A stretch of 64,000 bases of DNA, taken from contig JACRDP010000029.1 in NCBI GenBank assembly GCA_016212855.1, positions 186,001 through 250,000 of the forward strand, written 5' to 3'. The translations under genes were made by a program, and so were the position numbers. The notes under the pieces were generated by a model. That model had not been told where the DNA came from. It did no database searches and worked only from the letters and a program-made list of their open reading frames with translations. Below are positions 47,833 to 56,604 of the stretch, piece after piece; position 1 is the first letter of the stretch, and the number at the start of each line of letters is the position of its first letter. Source of the stretch: Elusimicrobiota bacterium (GTDB lineage Bacteria; Elusimicrobiota; Elusimicrobia; UBA1565; UBA9628).

Positions 47833-48891
47833 ATGAGTTCCCGGCTCTCGCTCTTGGCCCTGGCCCTGACGATCCCGCTGCTGCCCGCGTGCGATGAACA
47901 GCGCAAAGCGGCGCCCGCCGGCTCCGGCGGCGCCGCCGCCCCTCGCGAGGAAGAGTCCGATCAGCCTCGGCAGCCCGTGAAGCAGCTGGTCGCGTACGCT
48001 TCCCCGACCGATTTCACCGGGGCGGCTGCGGAGGACGTCGCGAACGGAGCGAGCGCTTTCTTCGACGGCACGCGCATGCGAGACGCCGTCAACGGCGGCC
48101 CCACGGGCGCCTTGGGCGCGCCGCGCGGCAAGCGCATCGTTTACACGGCGGCCGAATCGGAACGACGCCGCGCCGGCGGAGTCGTGCCGCCCCTGCCCGA
48201 CGACTACGATTACTCGCGCAGCGGCGCCACGCCAGGCTCGGCCAAGGGCGCGGGGGAGACCTTGCTCGGCTTCGCCCGCTTTCAGCTCGAGCAGAAATTT
48301 CCCAGCGTGGCTCCGATCATGAGCCGCCTGGGTTGGCACGCCGCCCCGCGCGTCGGCTCGAACCAGCGGCAGAATCCGTACCGCGTCACCGTCCATCACA
48401 CCCAGGGCCGCCGCGCGATGAGCGAAAACGAGGCCGCCTCGGACGTGAAGGGAACCCAGCACTATCATATGGTCGGCCGCGCGCAGGAGGGCAAGGAGGC
48501 GTTCTCCGACATCGGCTATCATTTCCTGGTCGCCGGCGACGGACGCGTGATCGAGGGCCGTCACGCGGAGTACCTCGGCGCGCACGCGGGCGGGGCCAAC
48601 GACGGCAACATCGGCATCGCGATGATGGGCGACTTCAACAAGCTCAAGCCCACCGACGCGCAGATCGAGAGCCTGACGCGCCTGGTGACCTACCTGTCGC
48701 TCAAATATAAGAAGGACCCCGCGGCGAAGGGCTTCCTCGAGCCGCACATGCACTATACGAACACCGATTGCCCGGGCAAGAACATGATGGCTATCCTCGA
48801 CGCCCTGCGCCGCGTCATCGACAAGGAGCACGACCAGATCGCCTCCGGGATCGGCGCCGACTTCATTCCGCTGGCCGTCATCGGCGCTTGA
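47833..48891 (+). CDS. N-acetylmuramoyl-L-alanine amidase / PGRP-like lipoprotein
   Basis: VTVHHTQGRRAMSEN...FSDIGYHFLVAGDGRVIEGRHAEYLGAHAGGANDGNIGIAMMGDFN...TDCPGKNM. Confidence 0.88.
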   Translation: MSSRLSLLALALTIPLLPACDEQRKAAPAGSGGAAAPREEESDQPRQPVKQLVAYASPTDFTGAAAEDVANGASAFFDGTRMRDAVNGGPTGALGAPRGKRIVYTAAESERRRAGGVVPPLPDDYDYSRSGATPGSAKGAGETLLGFARFQLEQKFPSVAPIMSRLGWHAAPRVGSNQRQNPYRVTVHHTQGRRAMSENEAASDVKGTQHYHMVGRAQEGKEAFSDIGYHFLVAGDGRVIEGRHAEYLGAHAGGANDGNIGIAMMGDFNKLKPTDAQIESLTRLVTYLSLKYKKDPAAKGFLEPHMHYTNTDCPGKNMMAILDALRRVIDKEHDQIASGIGADFIPLAVIGA

Positions 48892-48932
48892 GGGCGGTCG
48901 TCGCAATCAAATAACTTAGGTACGATAGCGCC

Positions 48933-49961
48933 ATGCTCAAGGCGCTCTTGGCGGCGTGCCTCCTGTCCCCGGCGCCCGCGTTCGCTTCCGCGATCGATCT
49001 GCACCTGCATCTTCCCATGATCGAGAAGCAGGTGAACCTGAAGGACTTGGAGGCGGCCGACGTTCGCCTGATCGTCGCCGTCGCCTATGCTCCGCCGGTT
49101 CTGTCCCAGCTGCTGCGCGGCGGCTACGCGAACGAGGTGCTGCGGCAGTTCGCGAAGATCCGGCGCTGGGCCGCCCGAGATCCGCGCGTCGTCATCGTCC
49201 GCACGCCCGACGAGGCTGAAGCCGTGCTGAAGTCGAAAGAGTGGCGCCTGGGCGTGATCCTCGCCGCCGAGGGCGCCGGGGGGGCGGACACGATCCCGCG
49301 CCTGGAGACGCTCTGGAACGCGGGCCTGCGGATGCTGACGATCGCGCACTTCAAGAGCACCTCGTGGGGCGGCGCCGCCGCGGTGCGCTACTGGCCGTGG
49401 GCCAGCTGCGTTCCCGGCGGGAAGGACAACGGGCGGCGCAGCCCTCGCGGGCTGTCCGGCGAAGGGGAGAAGCTGGCGGATTGGGCCGTCGCGAAGGGGC
49501 TCATCCTCGACTTGACCCATGCGAGCGACAAGACCGCGTTCGACCTGGCGCGGCGCCATCCGGAGCTGCCGCTGCTGTTTTCGCACGAGGCCGCACGCGA
49601 GCTGACTCCCTGCGAACGGACGATTTCGCCGGAGCTGCTGCGCGAGGTCAAGCGCAGCCACGGCCTCGTGGGGCTTACTCTCGCGGCGAACTACGCGGGC
49701 GGTACCATGGAGTCCTTGAAGGCCCACGCGGCCGCGCTCGCGCGGGACGCCGGCGCCGAGTCCGTGACGATCGGCTCGGATTTCAACGGCCTGATCGAGC
49801 CGATCGGAGGCGCGGAAGGGCCGTCACGGTACGCGGCGGTCTTGAAAGAGATGCTATCGGCGGGGATTCCCGCCGATCGCAGCGCAGAAGCCTTCGTCGG
49901 TTATTGGAGGACGACCCGGGTGGTCCGTCCGGCGGAGAACGGCGGAACGAAGACGCGTTAG
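48933..49961 (+). CDS. Membrane dipeptidase (peptidase M19) family
   Basis: AIDLHLHLPMIE, GLILDLTHASDKTAFD, LLFSHEAARELTPCERTI, VTIGSDFNGLIEPIGG. Confidence 0.87.
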   Translation: MLKALLAACLLSPAPAFASAIDLHLHLPMIEKQVNLKDLEAADVRLIVAVAYAPPVLSQLLRGGYANEVLRQFAKIRRWAARDPRVVIVRTPDEAEAVLKSKEWRLGVILAAEGAGGADTIPRLETLWNAGLRMLTIAHFKSTSWGGAAAVRYWPWASCVPGGKDNGRRSPRGLSGEGEKLADWAVAKGLILDLTHASDKTAFDLARRHPELPLLFSHEAARELTPCERTISPELLREVKRSHGLVGLTLAANYAGGTMESLKAHAAALARDAGAESVTIGSDFNGLIEPIGGAEGPSRYAAVLKEMLSAGIPADRSAEAFVGYWRTTRVVRPAENGGTKTR

Positions 49962-50136
49962 CGGCTCCTTCGTTTTTAGAAAATTAGTTATTATTTTTTC
50001 AGCACTATTTGCTGTCGGCGCCGGCAGTGAATAGCATTGAAAAATGCGGCGTAATTTTTCGCGACGCGCGGGAAATTTCCCGGCTAGCCACGAGCGACCG
50101 GAGACAGCCGCAACGACAGAGGATCGTCCTCAGCGG

Positions 50137-50928
50137 CTAGTGCCGCTCGTAGTAAAACCCGACGTCCTTCGCGTCGTCGGGGTTGATGACGAGGAGCTCG
50201 TCGGTCGTGAAGAACGGCTTCCAGTTCACGATGTCGACGAACACGGCGATGCGCGGCAGGATCTTGTCCGCGCCCTGAGCGATCGGGCCCTTCGCCTTGA
50301 AGGTGAAGATCTTCGGCGCGGACTCGATCATGTCGAACTTGCCGGTGATGTCGGCCTGGAAAAAGTCGGCGACCTTGTCCGCGGAGAGGCGGGTGTTGAT
50401 CCGCTTGTGCAGGTAGTCGCCGCCGGTGGCGTCGTGAGAGCCGAAGTAGGCGCCGGGCACGTAGTCTTCCCACGTCGAGGAGACCTTGCCCTCCCAGTTG
50501 ATCTCCTCGTCGGCCTGGCCGTTCTCTTTGCGGATGAGCACGGCGCCGGCGAGGGAGCCTTTTTCGGTCAAGGTCAGCTCGCTGACGGCCTTGCTCGCGT
50601 CCACCTCGATGCCGCCGGCCGCGGCGACCTTGACGGGCTTGAGCGAGAAGCGCAGCTTGTCGATCTGTCCGATGCGGAACAGGTACAGGCGCGGCACCCA
50701 GTTGCAGACGCGCAGGCGCTCCGGCAGGAGCGGGACCGGCAGGCGCGTGTACTCGGCGAGGATCGCGTAGCCGGACGTCGGGTTGTCCTTGTCGGCCTTG
50801 ATGATCAGGGCCATGACGTCCTGCTTCCTGATCTGGGTGGAGCCCCACGAGCCCTCGGGGATCGGGCCGGCCACGGCGGCCGCGGCGAGGACGGAGACGA
50901 GAACGAGCGAGTGAACGAGGTTCTTCAT
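50137..50928 (-). CDS. Secreted protein of unknown function, probably co-transcribed with the downstream-numbered oxygenase gene
   Basis: Signal peptide MKNLVHSLVLVSVLAAAAVAG; begins 8 bp from the end of the 50936-54874 gene, same strand. Confidence 0.65.
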   Translation of the reverse strand: MKNLVHSLVLVSVLAAAAVAGPIPEGSWGSTQIRKQDVMALIIKADKDNPTSGYAILAEYTRLPVPLLPERLRVCNWVPRLYLFRIGQIDKLRFSLKPVKVAAAGGIEVDASKAVSELTLTEKGSLAGAVLIRKENGQADEEINWEGKVSSTWEDYVPGAYFGSHDATGGDYLHKRINTRLSADKVADFFQADITGKFDMIESAPKIFTFKAKGPIAQGADKILPRIAVFVDIVNWKPFFTTDELLVINPDDAKDVGFYYERH

Positions 50929-50935
50929 ATAGCTC

Positions 50936-53900
50936 CTAGAATCCGAACAGGCCCTTGGCCACGAGCCAGGGGATGAGGATGTACAGGGTCACGTCGCGGA
51001 CGAGATAGTACGAGACGACGGCCGCGATCGCGATCCAGCCCAAGCGCCACACGGTCGAGAAGAAGGTTCCGGCCGCGCGGACGTCGGTCATGACCCGCGC
51101 GGGCGTGTACGGCAGGACGAGGCTGCCCGCGAGCGTGCGGACGGCTCCGCCCAGCTTCTTCAGGTCGGACTTCGCCTTCTCTTTCAGAGTCGGCTTGCCG
51201 CCGGGGTTCGCCGCGCGGAGGTCCGGGTGGACCCCGTCGAGCGCGCGCTCGGCCATGATGTCGGCCTGGGCCGAGCCCTGGTAGAACCGGAGCAGCATGT
51301 CGCGGCTGATCGCGGGAACGAGGGCCTTATCCTCGTTGGCCACGCGGTCGGCGTACAACTGCAGCAGCTGATCCGTGCGCTTCTTCACCGCGAGTCCGCC
51401 GAGGAAGCGGTAGAACGGGCCGCCGATGCCTTCCTGCTTGGCGCGCCAGCGGTTGCCCTCGCGCAGGCGCGAGAAGTCGTAGGCGGTCATGTAGTCGCGG
51501 CCGGGCGCGTAGGTGGAGAACATCTTGTCGAACTCCTCCATGTCCACGTCGCCGGGCTTGATGCCCTTTTCGTTGCCTTCCGCCGCGTAGATGCGCGTGG
51601 TGGAGGGTCCCTGCGCCTTGACCATGTTCGGAACGTAGATCGCCAGCGGGTTGAAGAGGATGCCGGCGTTCCAGCGGGCCTTGAGGCCCAGGCCGCGCTG
51701 AGTGCGGTGTCCGAAGACGATGTGCGAGATCAGAGCGGTCTTGAACGCGCTGATCTTGCCCAGGCCGTGCTCGTTGAGCGCGCGATAGCTGCGCCAGACG
51801 GTCGCCACATTGGAGCCCGGCTGCACGAGGAACGAATAGCGCTTCTCGATCGCGCTGTCGCCGGGAACGTCGGCGGCCTTCGTGATCTGAGCCTCGTAGC
51901 CCTCGCGCAGACGGTTCTGCAGGGCGATCTTGAGGATTTGCATGTCGTTCTCATACACGTCCGTCGCCTTCATGACGGAGCGCGCCGAGAGCGCCGTGAG
52001 GCCCGCGAGGACCGCCACGACCGGGTTCGTCCCGATCAGGGTCCAGGCGGCGAACAGGCCGCCGTACAGCGCGACCCGCGCGCCGAGCCTGCCGAGAACC
52101 GCGGCGACGCGCGCCGTCTTTTCGCCCTGGAACAACGTCGGGAACATCGAATGGCGGCGGTCCGTATAGGCGCTCTGCCACGTCTTCTGCATGTAGCGCC
52201 ACGCGAGCATGCGCTTGTAGTAGAGGAGAACCGGCAGGCCCAGCGCGAGCATCGCGACGGGCACGACGGTGAAGGCGGAAACGGCTACGCCGAGCCACGC
52301 CGAGAAGGCGGTGAACGTGCCGATCGCGAGCAGCCGCATCGTCTTCTTAAGAATCTTGCTTGAGTTCTCGTTGGCCTTGTCGAGCAGGCGCACCGGGAAC
52401 GTCTCGGTGTCCTGCCACGGGGCGAACCAGCGCGTGACGCCTTCCATCGAAGCGATGACGGCGGGGCCGTTGGGCAGGCCCTTCATCGCGCGGGCGATCA
52501 CGCCGCCCATGCCGCCGCTGTGCCACGCCCACTCCATGCCTTCGTAGGTGTAGTCCTTGTGCGTGTAGAACTCGGTCAGATGGCGGTTGCTCTTCACGCG
52601 CCGGGGCGCGTTGAGCACGAACTGGTAGAACTGGGTGAAGCCCAGCGCGAAGCCCGCGGGCTTGGGCTCGGCCAGGATGCCGATGCCCGGGGGCACGGCC
52701 TCGATGTCGCCCTCGAACGTGCGCTCGAGCTCCTTGGCGAGCTCGGCGTCGCCGCCGGTCAGCTCGAGGAAGCTTTTCACGGGCGGCTCGCCGAGCGAGC
52801 GGCGGAACTCGTTGTAGGAGCCCGTGCCGTCGGTCATCTCGCGGAAGATGTCGAGCATCGCGAGGTCGGTGAGCTGGCCGTTCTGCTGGTTCTTGAACTG
52901 GGTCAGCGCCGTGGGGAAATTATGGAGCTTGAGCGCGCCGGCCGACTTCTTGACGAAGGAGTAGGCGAGCACGTCGTAGCCGTATTTCTCCACGATCGGG
53001 CGCGTGTTCTGGTGGACGAAGTCGATCAGCTCGGCGCGGCCGAGCATGCGGTCGGTGCCGGGCTCGATGAACTCGTGCTGGTCGAGGATCAACTCGTGCA
53101 GGCGGTACACCATGCGGAAGTGCTTGGGCACCTGGAACGGGCCGTCGTGGTGCTCCCACTTCGAGCCGGGCATGCCCCAGATCACGTCGTTGTTGGAGAC
53201 CGGCTTGATGAGCTTGGCGAACCACGGGTGGCGGTAGGACATGCGCATCAGCCAGGCCTTGATCTTCGGGCCGAAGAGGCCGTAGAACTCGGCGTGCATG
53301 CCTTCTTGAAGAGTAGGATGCTGAAGGAGGTCCTCGGTCCACTCCGTCGTGTGGATCTGGTTGATGCTCGCGACGTTGATCTTGCGGGCGTAGTCGAAGA
53401 GCGCCGCGTCGTCCCAGCCCGGGTTGAACTTCCGGATATGGTCGACGATGTTGTTGTGGTTCACGACGAACGCCCAGTGCAGGAAGGAGAGCAGGGGGTT
53501 GTAGTTGTTCGTGAAGCCGGAGAGGTCGATGCCGGGCTTGGCCGGGTTGGCGGGCAGGCGGCCGTTCTCGTCGACGAGCATCTTGCCGTCGGTCCAGGTG
53601 CGCAGCGGCTTCTGCTCCTCTTCGTTCGTGCCGTAGATCTGGGCCTGGATCCAGGCCTGGGTCCGCTCGTTCATGATCGTCGGTCGGCCGTTATCGGTCA
53701 CACGGGTCGGGTCTTTGCTGGTGCGGTCGACGACCATCTCCTTCTCTTTCCAGCCTTCCTTGGCGGGCATCTCGACCTTGTGAGGATTCTCGGTGATCGG
53801 GTCGCGCTTCGTGTTGCCGCCGAAGTTGTGGAACTGGAACTGGATCCAGCCGCCGGCGAGGTCGTTGAGGATGAGCGCGGGCTGGAAGATCGTCTTGCCG

Positions 53901-54874
53901 CCGATCTCGAGACGGTGTTTGAGCTTGCCGATCTCGCGCGCCTTGAGCATCAGGTTCTCGGCGTCGGGGCGGACCTTCTTGGGAGGGATGTTGGAGCCGT
54001 CGCGCGTGTTCTCGGCGCCCATGCGCGGGTTCTCTTTGTCGGAAACCCACGAGCCGTCGGCGGTGTAGCCGCGCTTGGCCTGCAGGGGCTCCTCGCCCTT
54101 GGGCTTCACGTCGTTGGAGGCGTAGTCGTTGGGATCGGTGAGGGTGTCGGAGCGGACGAAGCGGATCTTGGCGATCAGGTAGGCGAGGCCGAGCTTGGTG
54201 GGCCACTTATCCCACGACACGCGGCGGTTCGGGTCCTTCGCGAACTTCAGGTTGGCCCACTGCAGGATGTTGTAGAAGGCGTTCCAGTAAACGTACTTGG
54301 CCGGGCCGACGCCGACGCGCGAGGAGCGCGGCGCGAACAGCTCGGGGTTGGTCTCGGGGCCGACGGGTCCGGCCTTGGCGGCGGGGGCCAGGGGGGCCGC
54401 GCCTTCACCGGCCGCGCCGGGGACCGCGTCGTCGGACTTCGCGGCGGCGGAGCCGCTATAAAAGGAATCGAGCGCGGGAGCGGCCGCGGCGGCGTCTTTC
54501 TTGTCTCCGTTCAGGCTGGCGCCGAGGGCGACGGCGGCCGCGAGCGGCGTCGCGGGCTTCGCGGCGATCGCGGCGGCGGGCGAGACGCTGGCGGTGGGAG
54601 CGACCAGCGCGACGGGAGCAGCGAGAGCGGGCGCGGGCGTCATGCTGAGACCGGAAAGCGAGGGGGCGATCAGACCGGCGCCGGACAAGGAGGGCGCCGA
54701 GATCGGGGCGAAGCCGCCGCCGAGCTGTGGGATGACGGCCGGGCCCGTGACGGGCGCCACGCCGGCGCGGGCGTTGATCGCCTGCGCGAACGACTGCAGC
54801 GGCGCGCAGACGCAGAGAATGGAGGAGAGGAGAGCGGCGACGGCCTTGCGCGGAGCGAAGGGGGTCTTGGTCAT
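50936..54874 (-). CDS. Exported/membrane heme fatty-acid alpha-dioxygenase-like protein with caleosin-like C-terminal domain
   Basis: Signal-like N-terminus and A/P-rich linker; LNDLAGGWIQFQFHNF, QAQIYGTNEEEQKPLRTWTDGK, NQIHTTEWTEDLLQHPTLQEGMHAEFYGLFG, FRMVYRLHELILD; several TM segments; C-terminal caleosin-like segment. Confidence 0.8.
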   Translation of the reverse strand: MTKTPFAPRKAVAALLSSILCVCAPLQSFAQAINARAGVAPVTGPAVIPQLGGGFAPISAPSLSGAGLIAPSLSGLSMTPAPALAAPVALVAPTASVSPAAAIAAKPATPLAAAVALGASLNGDKKDAAAAAPALDSFYSGSAAAKSDDAVPGAAGEGAAPLAPAAKAGPVGPETNPELFAPRSSRVGVGPAKYVYWNAFYNILQWANLKFAKDPNRRVSWDKWPTKLGLAYLIAKIRFVRSDTLTDPNDYASNDVKPKGEEPLQAKRGYTADGSWVSDKENPRMGAENTRDGSNIPPKKVRPDAENLMLKAREIGKLKHRLEIGGKTIFQPALILNDLAGGWIQFQFHNFGGNTKRDPITENPHKVEMPAKEGWKEKEMVVDRTSKDPTRVTDNGRPTIMNERTQAWIQAQIYGTNEEEQKPLRTWTDGKMLVDENGRLPANPAKPGIDLSGFTNNYNPLLSFLHWAFVVNHNNIVDHIRKFNPGWDDAALFDYARKINVASINQIHTTEWTEDLLQHPTLQEGMHAEFYGLFGPKIKAWLMRMSYRHPWFAKLIKPVSNNDVIWGMPGSKWEHHDGPFQVPKHFRMVYRLHELILDQHEFIEPGTDRMLGRAELIDFVHQNTRPIVEKYGYDVLAYSFVKKSAGALKLHNFPTALTQFKNQQNGQLTDLAMLDIFREMTDGTGSYNEFRRSLGEPPVKSFLELTGGDAELAKELERTFEGDIEAVPPGIGILAEPKPAGFALGFTQFYQFVLNAPRRVKSNRHLTEFYTHKDYTYEGMEWAWHSGGMGGVIARAMKGLPNGPAVIASMEGVTRWFAPWQDTETFPVRLLDKANENSSKILKKTMRLLAIGTFTAFSAWLGVAVSAFTVVPVAMLALGLPVLLYYKRMLAWRYMQKTWQSAYTDRRHSMFPTLFQGEKTARVAAVLGRLGARVALYGGLFAAWTLIGTNPVVAVLAGLTALSARSVMKATDVYENDMQILKIALQNRLREGYEAQITKAADVPGDSAIEKRYSFLVQPGSNVATVWRSYRALNEHGLGKISAFKTALISHIVFGHRTQRGLGLKARWNAGILFNPLAIYVPNMVKAQGPSTTRIYAAEGNEKGIKPGDVDMEEFDKMFSTYAPGRDYMTAYDFSRLREGNRWRAKQEGIGGPFYRFLGGLAVKKRTDQLLQLYADRVANEDKALVPAISRDMLLRFYQGSAQADIMAERALDGVHPDLRAANPGGKPTLKEKAKSDLKKLGGAVRTLAGSLVLPYTPARVMTDVRAAGTFFSTVWRLGWIAIAAVVSYYLVRDVTLYILIPWLVAKGLFGF
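51240..51840 (-). other. Caleosin-like domain within the 50936-54874 gene
   Basis: VWRSYRALNEHGLG...ISHIVFGHRTQ...FNPLAIYVPNMVKAQGPSTTRIYAAEGNEKG...EEFDKMFSTYAPGRDYMTAYDFSRLREGNR...FYQGSAQADI. Confidence 0.65.
52500..54300 (-). other. Alpha-dioxygenase (animal-heme-peroxidase superfamily) domain within the 50936-54874 gene
   Basis: Ordered match to remembered plant alpha-DOX segments: GLAYL, WIQF..H, IYG(S/T)N, RT..DGK, KIHT..WT, (V)YR(L/M)H, LHN(F/Y)P.AL. Confidence 0.75.
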
Positions 54875-54953
54875 GGAGCGATCTTACCAAGCTGCGTGAA
54901 AATCCCTCTGAAGCGGAAGGCCTAGGGAAGATTTGGAATACGGCCCAGAAGAA

Positions 54954-55865
54954 TTAGGCCTTATTGCGGGTCAGGATGGACGCGACGATCGCCGCGATCA
55001 GGGTGCCGCCGATGACGGCGAGCGAGGCGCCCGTCGAAACGTGGTAGAAGTCCTTGATGATCATCTTAACCCCGACGAATACGAGCACCGCGGAAACGCC
55101 GTGCTTGAGGTATTTGAACTCCGTCATCGAGCCCGCGAGCAGGAAGTAGGTCGAGCGCAAGCCCATGACCGCGAAAATGTTGGACGTGTAGACGACGAAC
55201 AGGTCCGAGCTGACGCCGAGCGCCGCGGGGATCGAGTCCACGGCGAAGATCAGGTCGGTGGCCTCGATGACGACGAGCGCGGCGAACAGCGGCGTCGCGT
55301 GCAGGACGCCGTCGAGCCGCGTGAAGAAGCGGTGGCCGTGCAGTCCCGTGGTCACGGGCAGGAACTTATGCAGGAGCCGCAGCGCGGGGTTTTTCCCCGG
55401 CTCCATCTGCTCGTCGCCGGCGAACATCATCTTGCCGCCGGTGAACACGAGGATCGCGCCGAACACGTAGAACATCAGGTGCGACGCCTCGAGCAACGAC
55501 AGGCCCGCGAAGATGAAGATGAAGCGCATCGCGATCGCGCCCAAAATGCCCCAGTGCAGCACGCGCGGCTGGTTTTCGGCGTCGATGTTGAAGAACGCGA
55601 AGATGAGGATGAAGACGAAGAGATTGTCGACGGATAACGATTGCTCCAAAATGTAGGCCGAGACGAACTGGAAGGCCTTGTCGTGGCCGTAGACGAAGTA
55701 AACCGCGAGGGCGAAGATTCCGGCCAGCGCCCACCACACGGCGACCATCCGCGCGGCCTGGGGCACGGTCATGACGTGCGCCTTCTTCTGAAGGATGCCG
55801 AGATCGAACACCATCATGACGGTTATGACGAGGACGAAGCCGGCCCACAACCAGGTGACTGCCAT
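54954..55865 (-). CDS. TerC family integral membrane protein
   Basis: SLSVDNLFVFILIFAFFNIDAENQPRVLHWGILGAI...EATDLIFAVDSIPAALGVSSDLFVVYTSNIFAVMGLRS. Confidence 0.95.
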   Translation of the reverse strand: MAVTWLWAGFVLVITVMMVFDLGILQKKAHVMTVPQAARMVAVWWALAGIFALAVYFVYGHDKAFQFVSAYILEQSLSVDNLFVFILIFAFFNIDAENQPRVLHWGILGAIAMRFIFIFAGLSLLEASHLMFYVFGAILVFTGGKMMFAGDEQMEPGKNPALRLLHKFLPVTTGLHGHRFFTRLDGVLHATPLFAALVVIEATDLIFAVDSIPAALGVSSDLFVVYTSNIFAVMGLRSTYFLLAGSMTEFKYLKHGVSAVLVFVGVKMIIKDFYHVSTGASLAVIGGTLIAAIVASILTRNKA

Positions 55866-55891
55866 AGGACGGAAATTCTACCATTAACGCG

Positions 55892-56602
55892 ATGATCCTC
55901 CTTTTTACGGACGGCGCCTGTTCGGGAAATCCCGGGCCCGGCGGCTGGGCCTGCGTGATCGCGAGCGCCGACGGGCGCGTCATCGAGCGCGCGGGGCGGG
56001 AGGAGCCCACGACGAATAACCGCATGGAGCTGGGCGGGGTGATCGCCGGCCTGCGCGCCGTCGAGGCGTTGCCCGGCCGCGTCGTCGTCCACACCGATTC
56101 GACCTACGTCATCGAGGGCATCACGAACTGGATTCGCGGCTGGAAGCGCCGCGGCTGGACCACCGCCGCGGGTGAACCGGTGAAAAACGAGGACCTGTGG
56201 CGCGTGCTCGAGGCGCTCGTCGCCGCGCGCGGGCGCGGAGGCGTGGAGTGGCGCTGGGTGAAGGGTCACGACGGCCACGACGCGAACGAACGCTGCGACG
56301 AGCTCGCGGTCGCGGCGGCCAAGCGCAAGCCGTACGATTTATACGAAGGGCCTCTGATGAGCTATCCGTACGGCTCGCTGCTGCCCTCCGAGGCGAAGGC
56401 TTTGCCCGCGCGCCCGAAAGCCGGGGATAAAAAAGCCGACACCCGCCCCGTCTCCTATCTTTCCTATTTGGACGGCAAGGTGATGCGCCACGCGACCTGG
56501 GCCGAGTGCTCGGCTCGCGTCAACGGCACGCCGGCGAAGTTCAAGAAGGTCCGCTCCGAGGATGAGGCCGCGGCCGCGCGCAAGTCCTGGGGATTAGAGT
56601 AA
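55892..56602 (+). CDS. rnhA: Ribonuclease HI with C-terminal hybrid-binding (viroplasmin-like) domain
   Basis: [23 protein letters not shown]...[13 protein letters not shown]...VVHTDSTYV...[19 protein letters not shown]-term [38 protein letters not shown]. Confidence 0.92.
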   Translation: MILLFTDGACSGNPGPGGWACVIASADGRVIERAGREEPTTNNRMELGGVIAGLRAVEALPGRVVVHTDSTYVIEGITNWIRGWKRRGWTTAAGEPVKNEDLWRVLEALVAARGRGGVEWRWVKGHDGHDANERCDELAVAAAKRKPYDLYEGPLMSYPYGSLLPSEAKALPARPKAGDKKADTRPVSYLSYLDGKVMRHATWAECSARVNGTPAKFKKVRSEDEAAAARKSWGLE

Positions 56603-56604
56603 CC

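Noticed and set aside
49962-50136. AT-rich intergenic region with palindromes (GGGAAATTTCCC, imperfect CTATTTGCTG...CAGTGAATAG hairpin) as a novel element
   Set aside because: Sits between convergent genes and is most simply explained as overlapping terminators.
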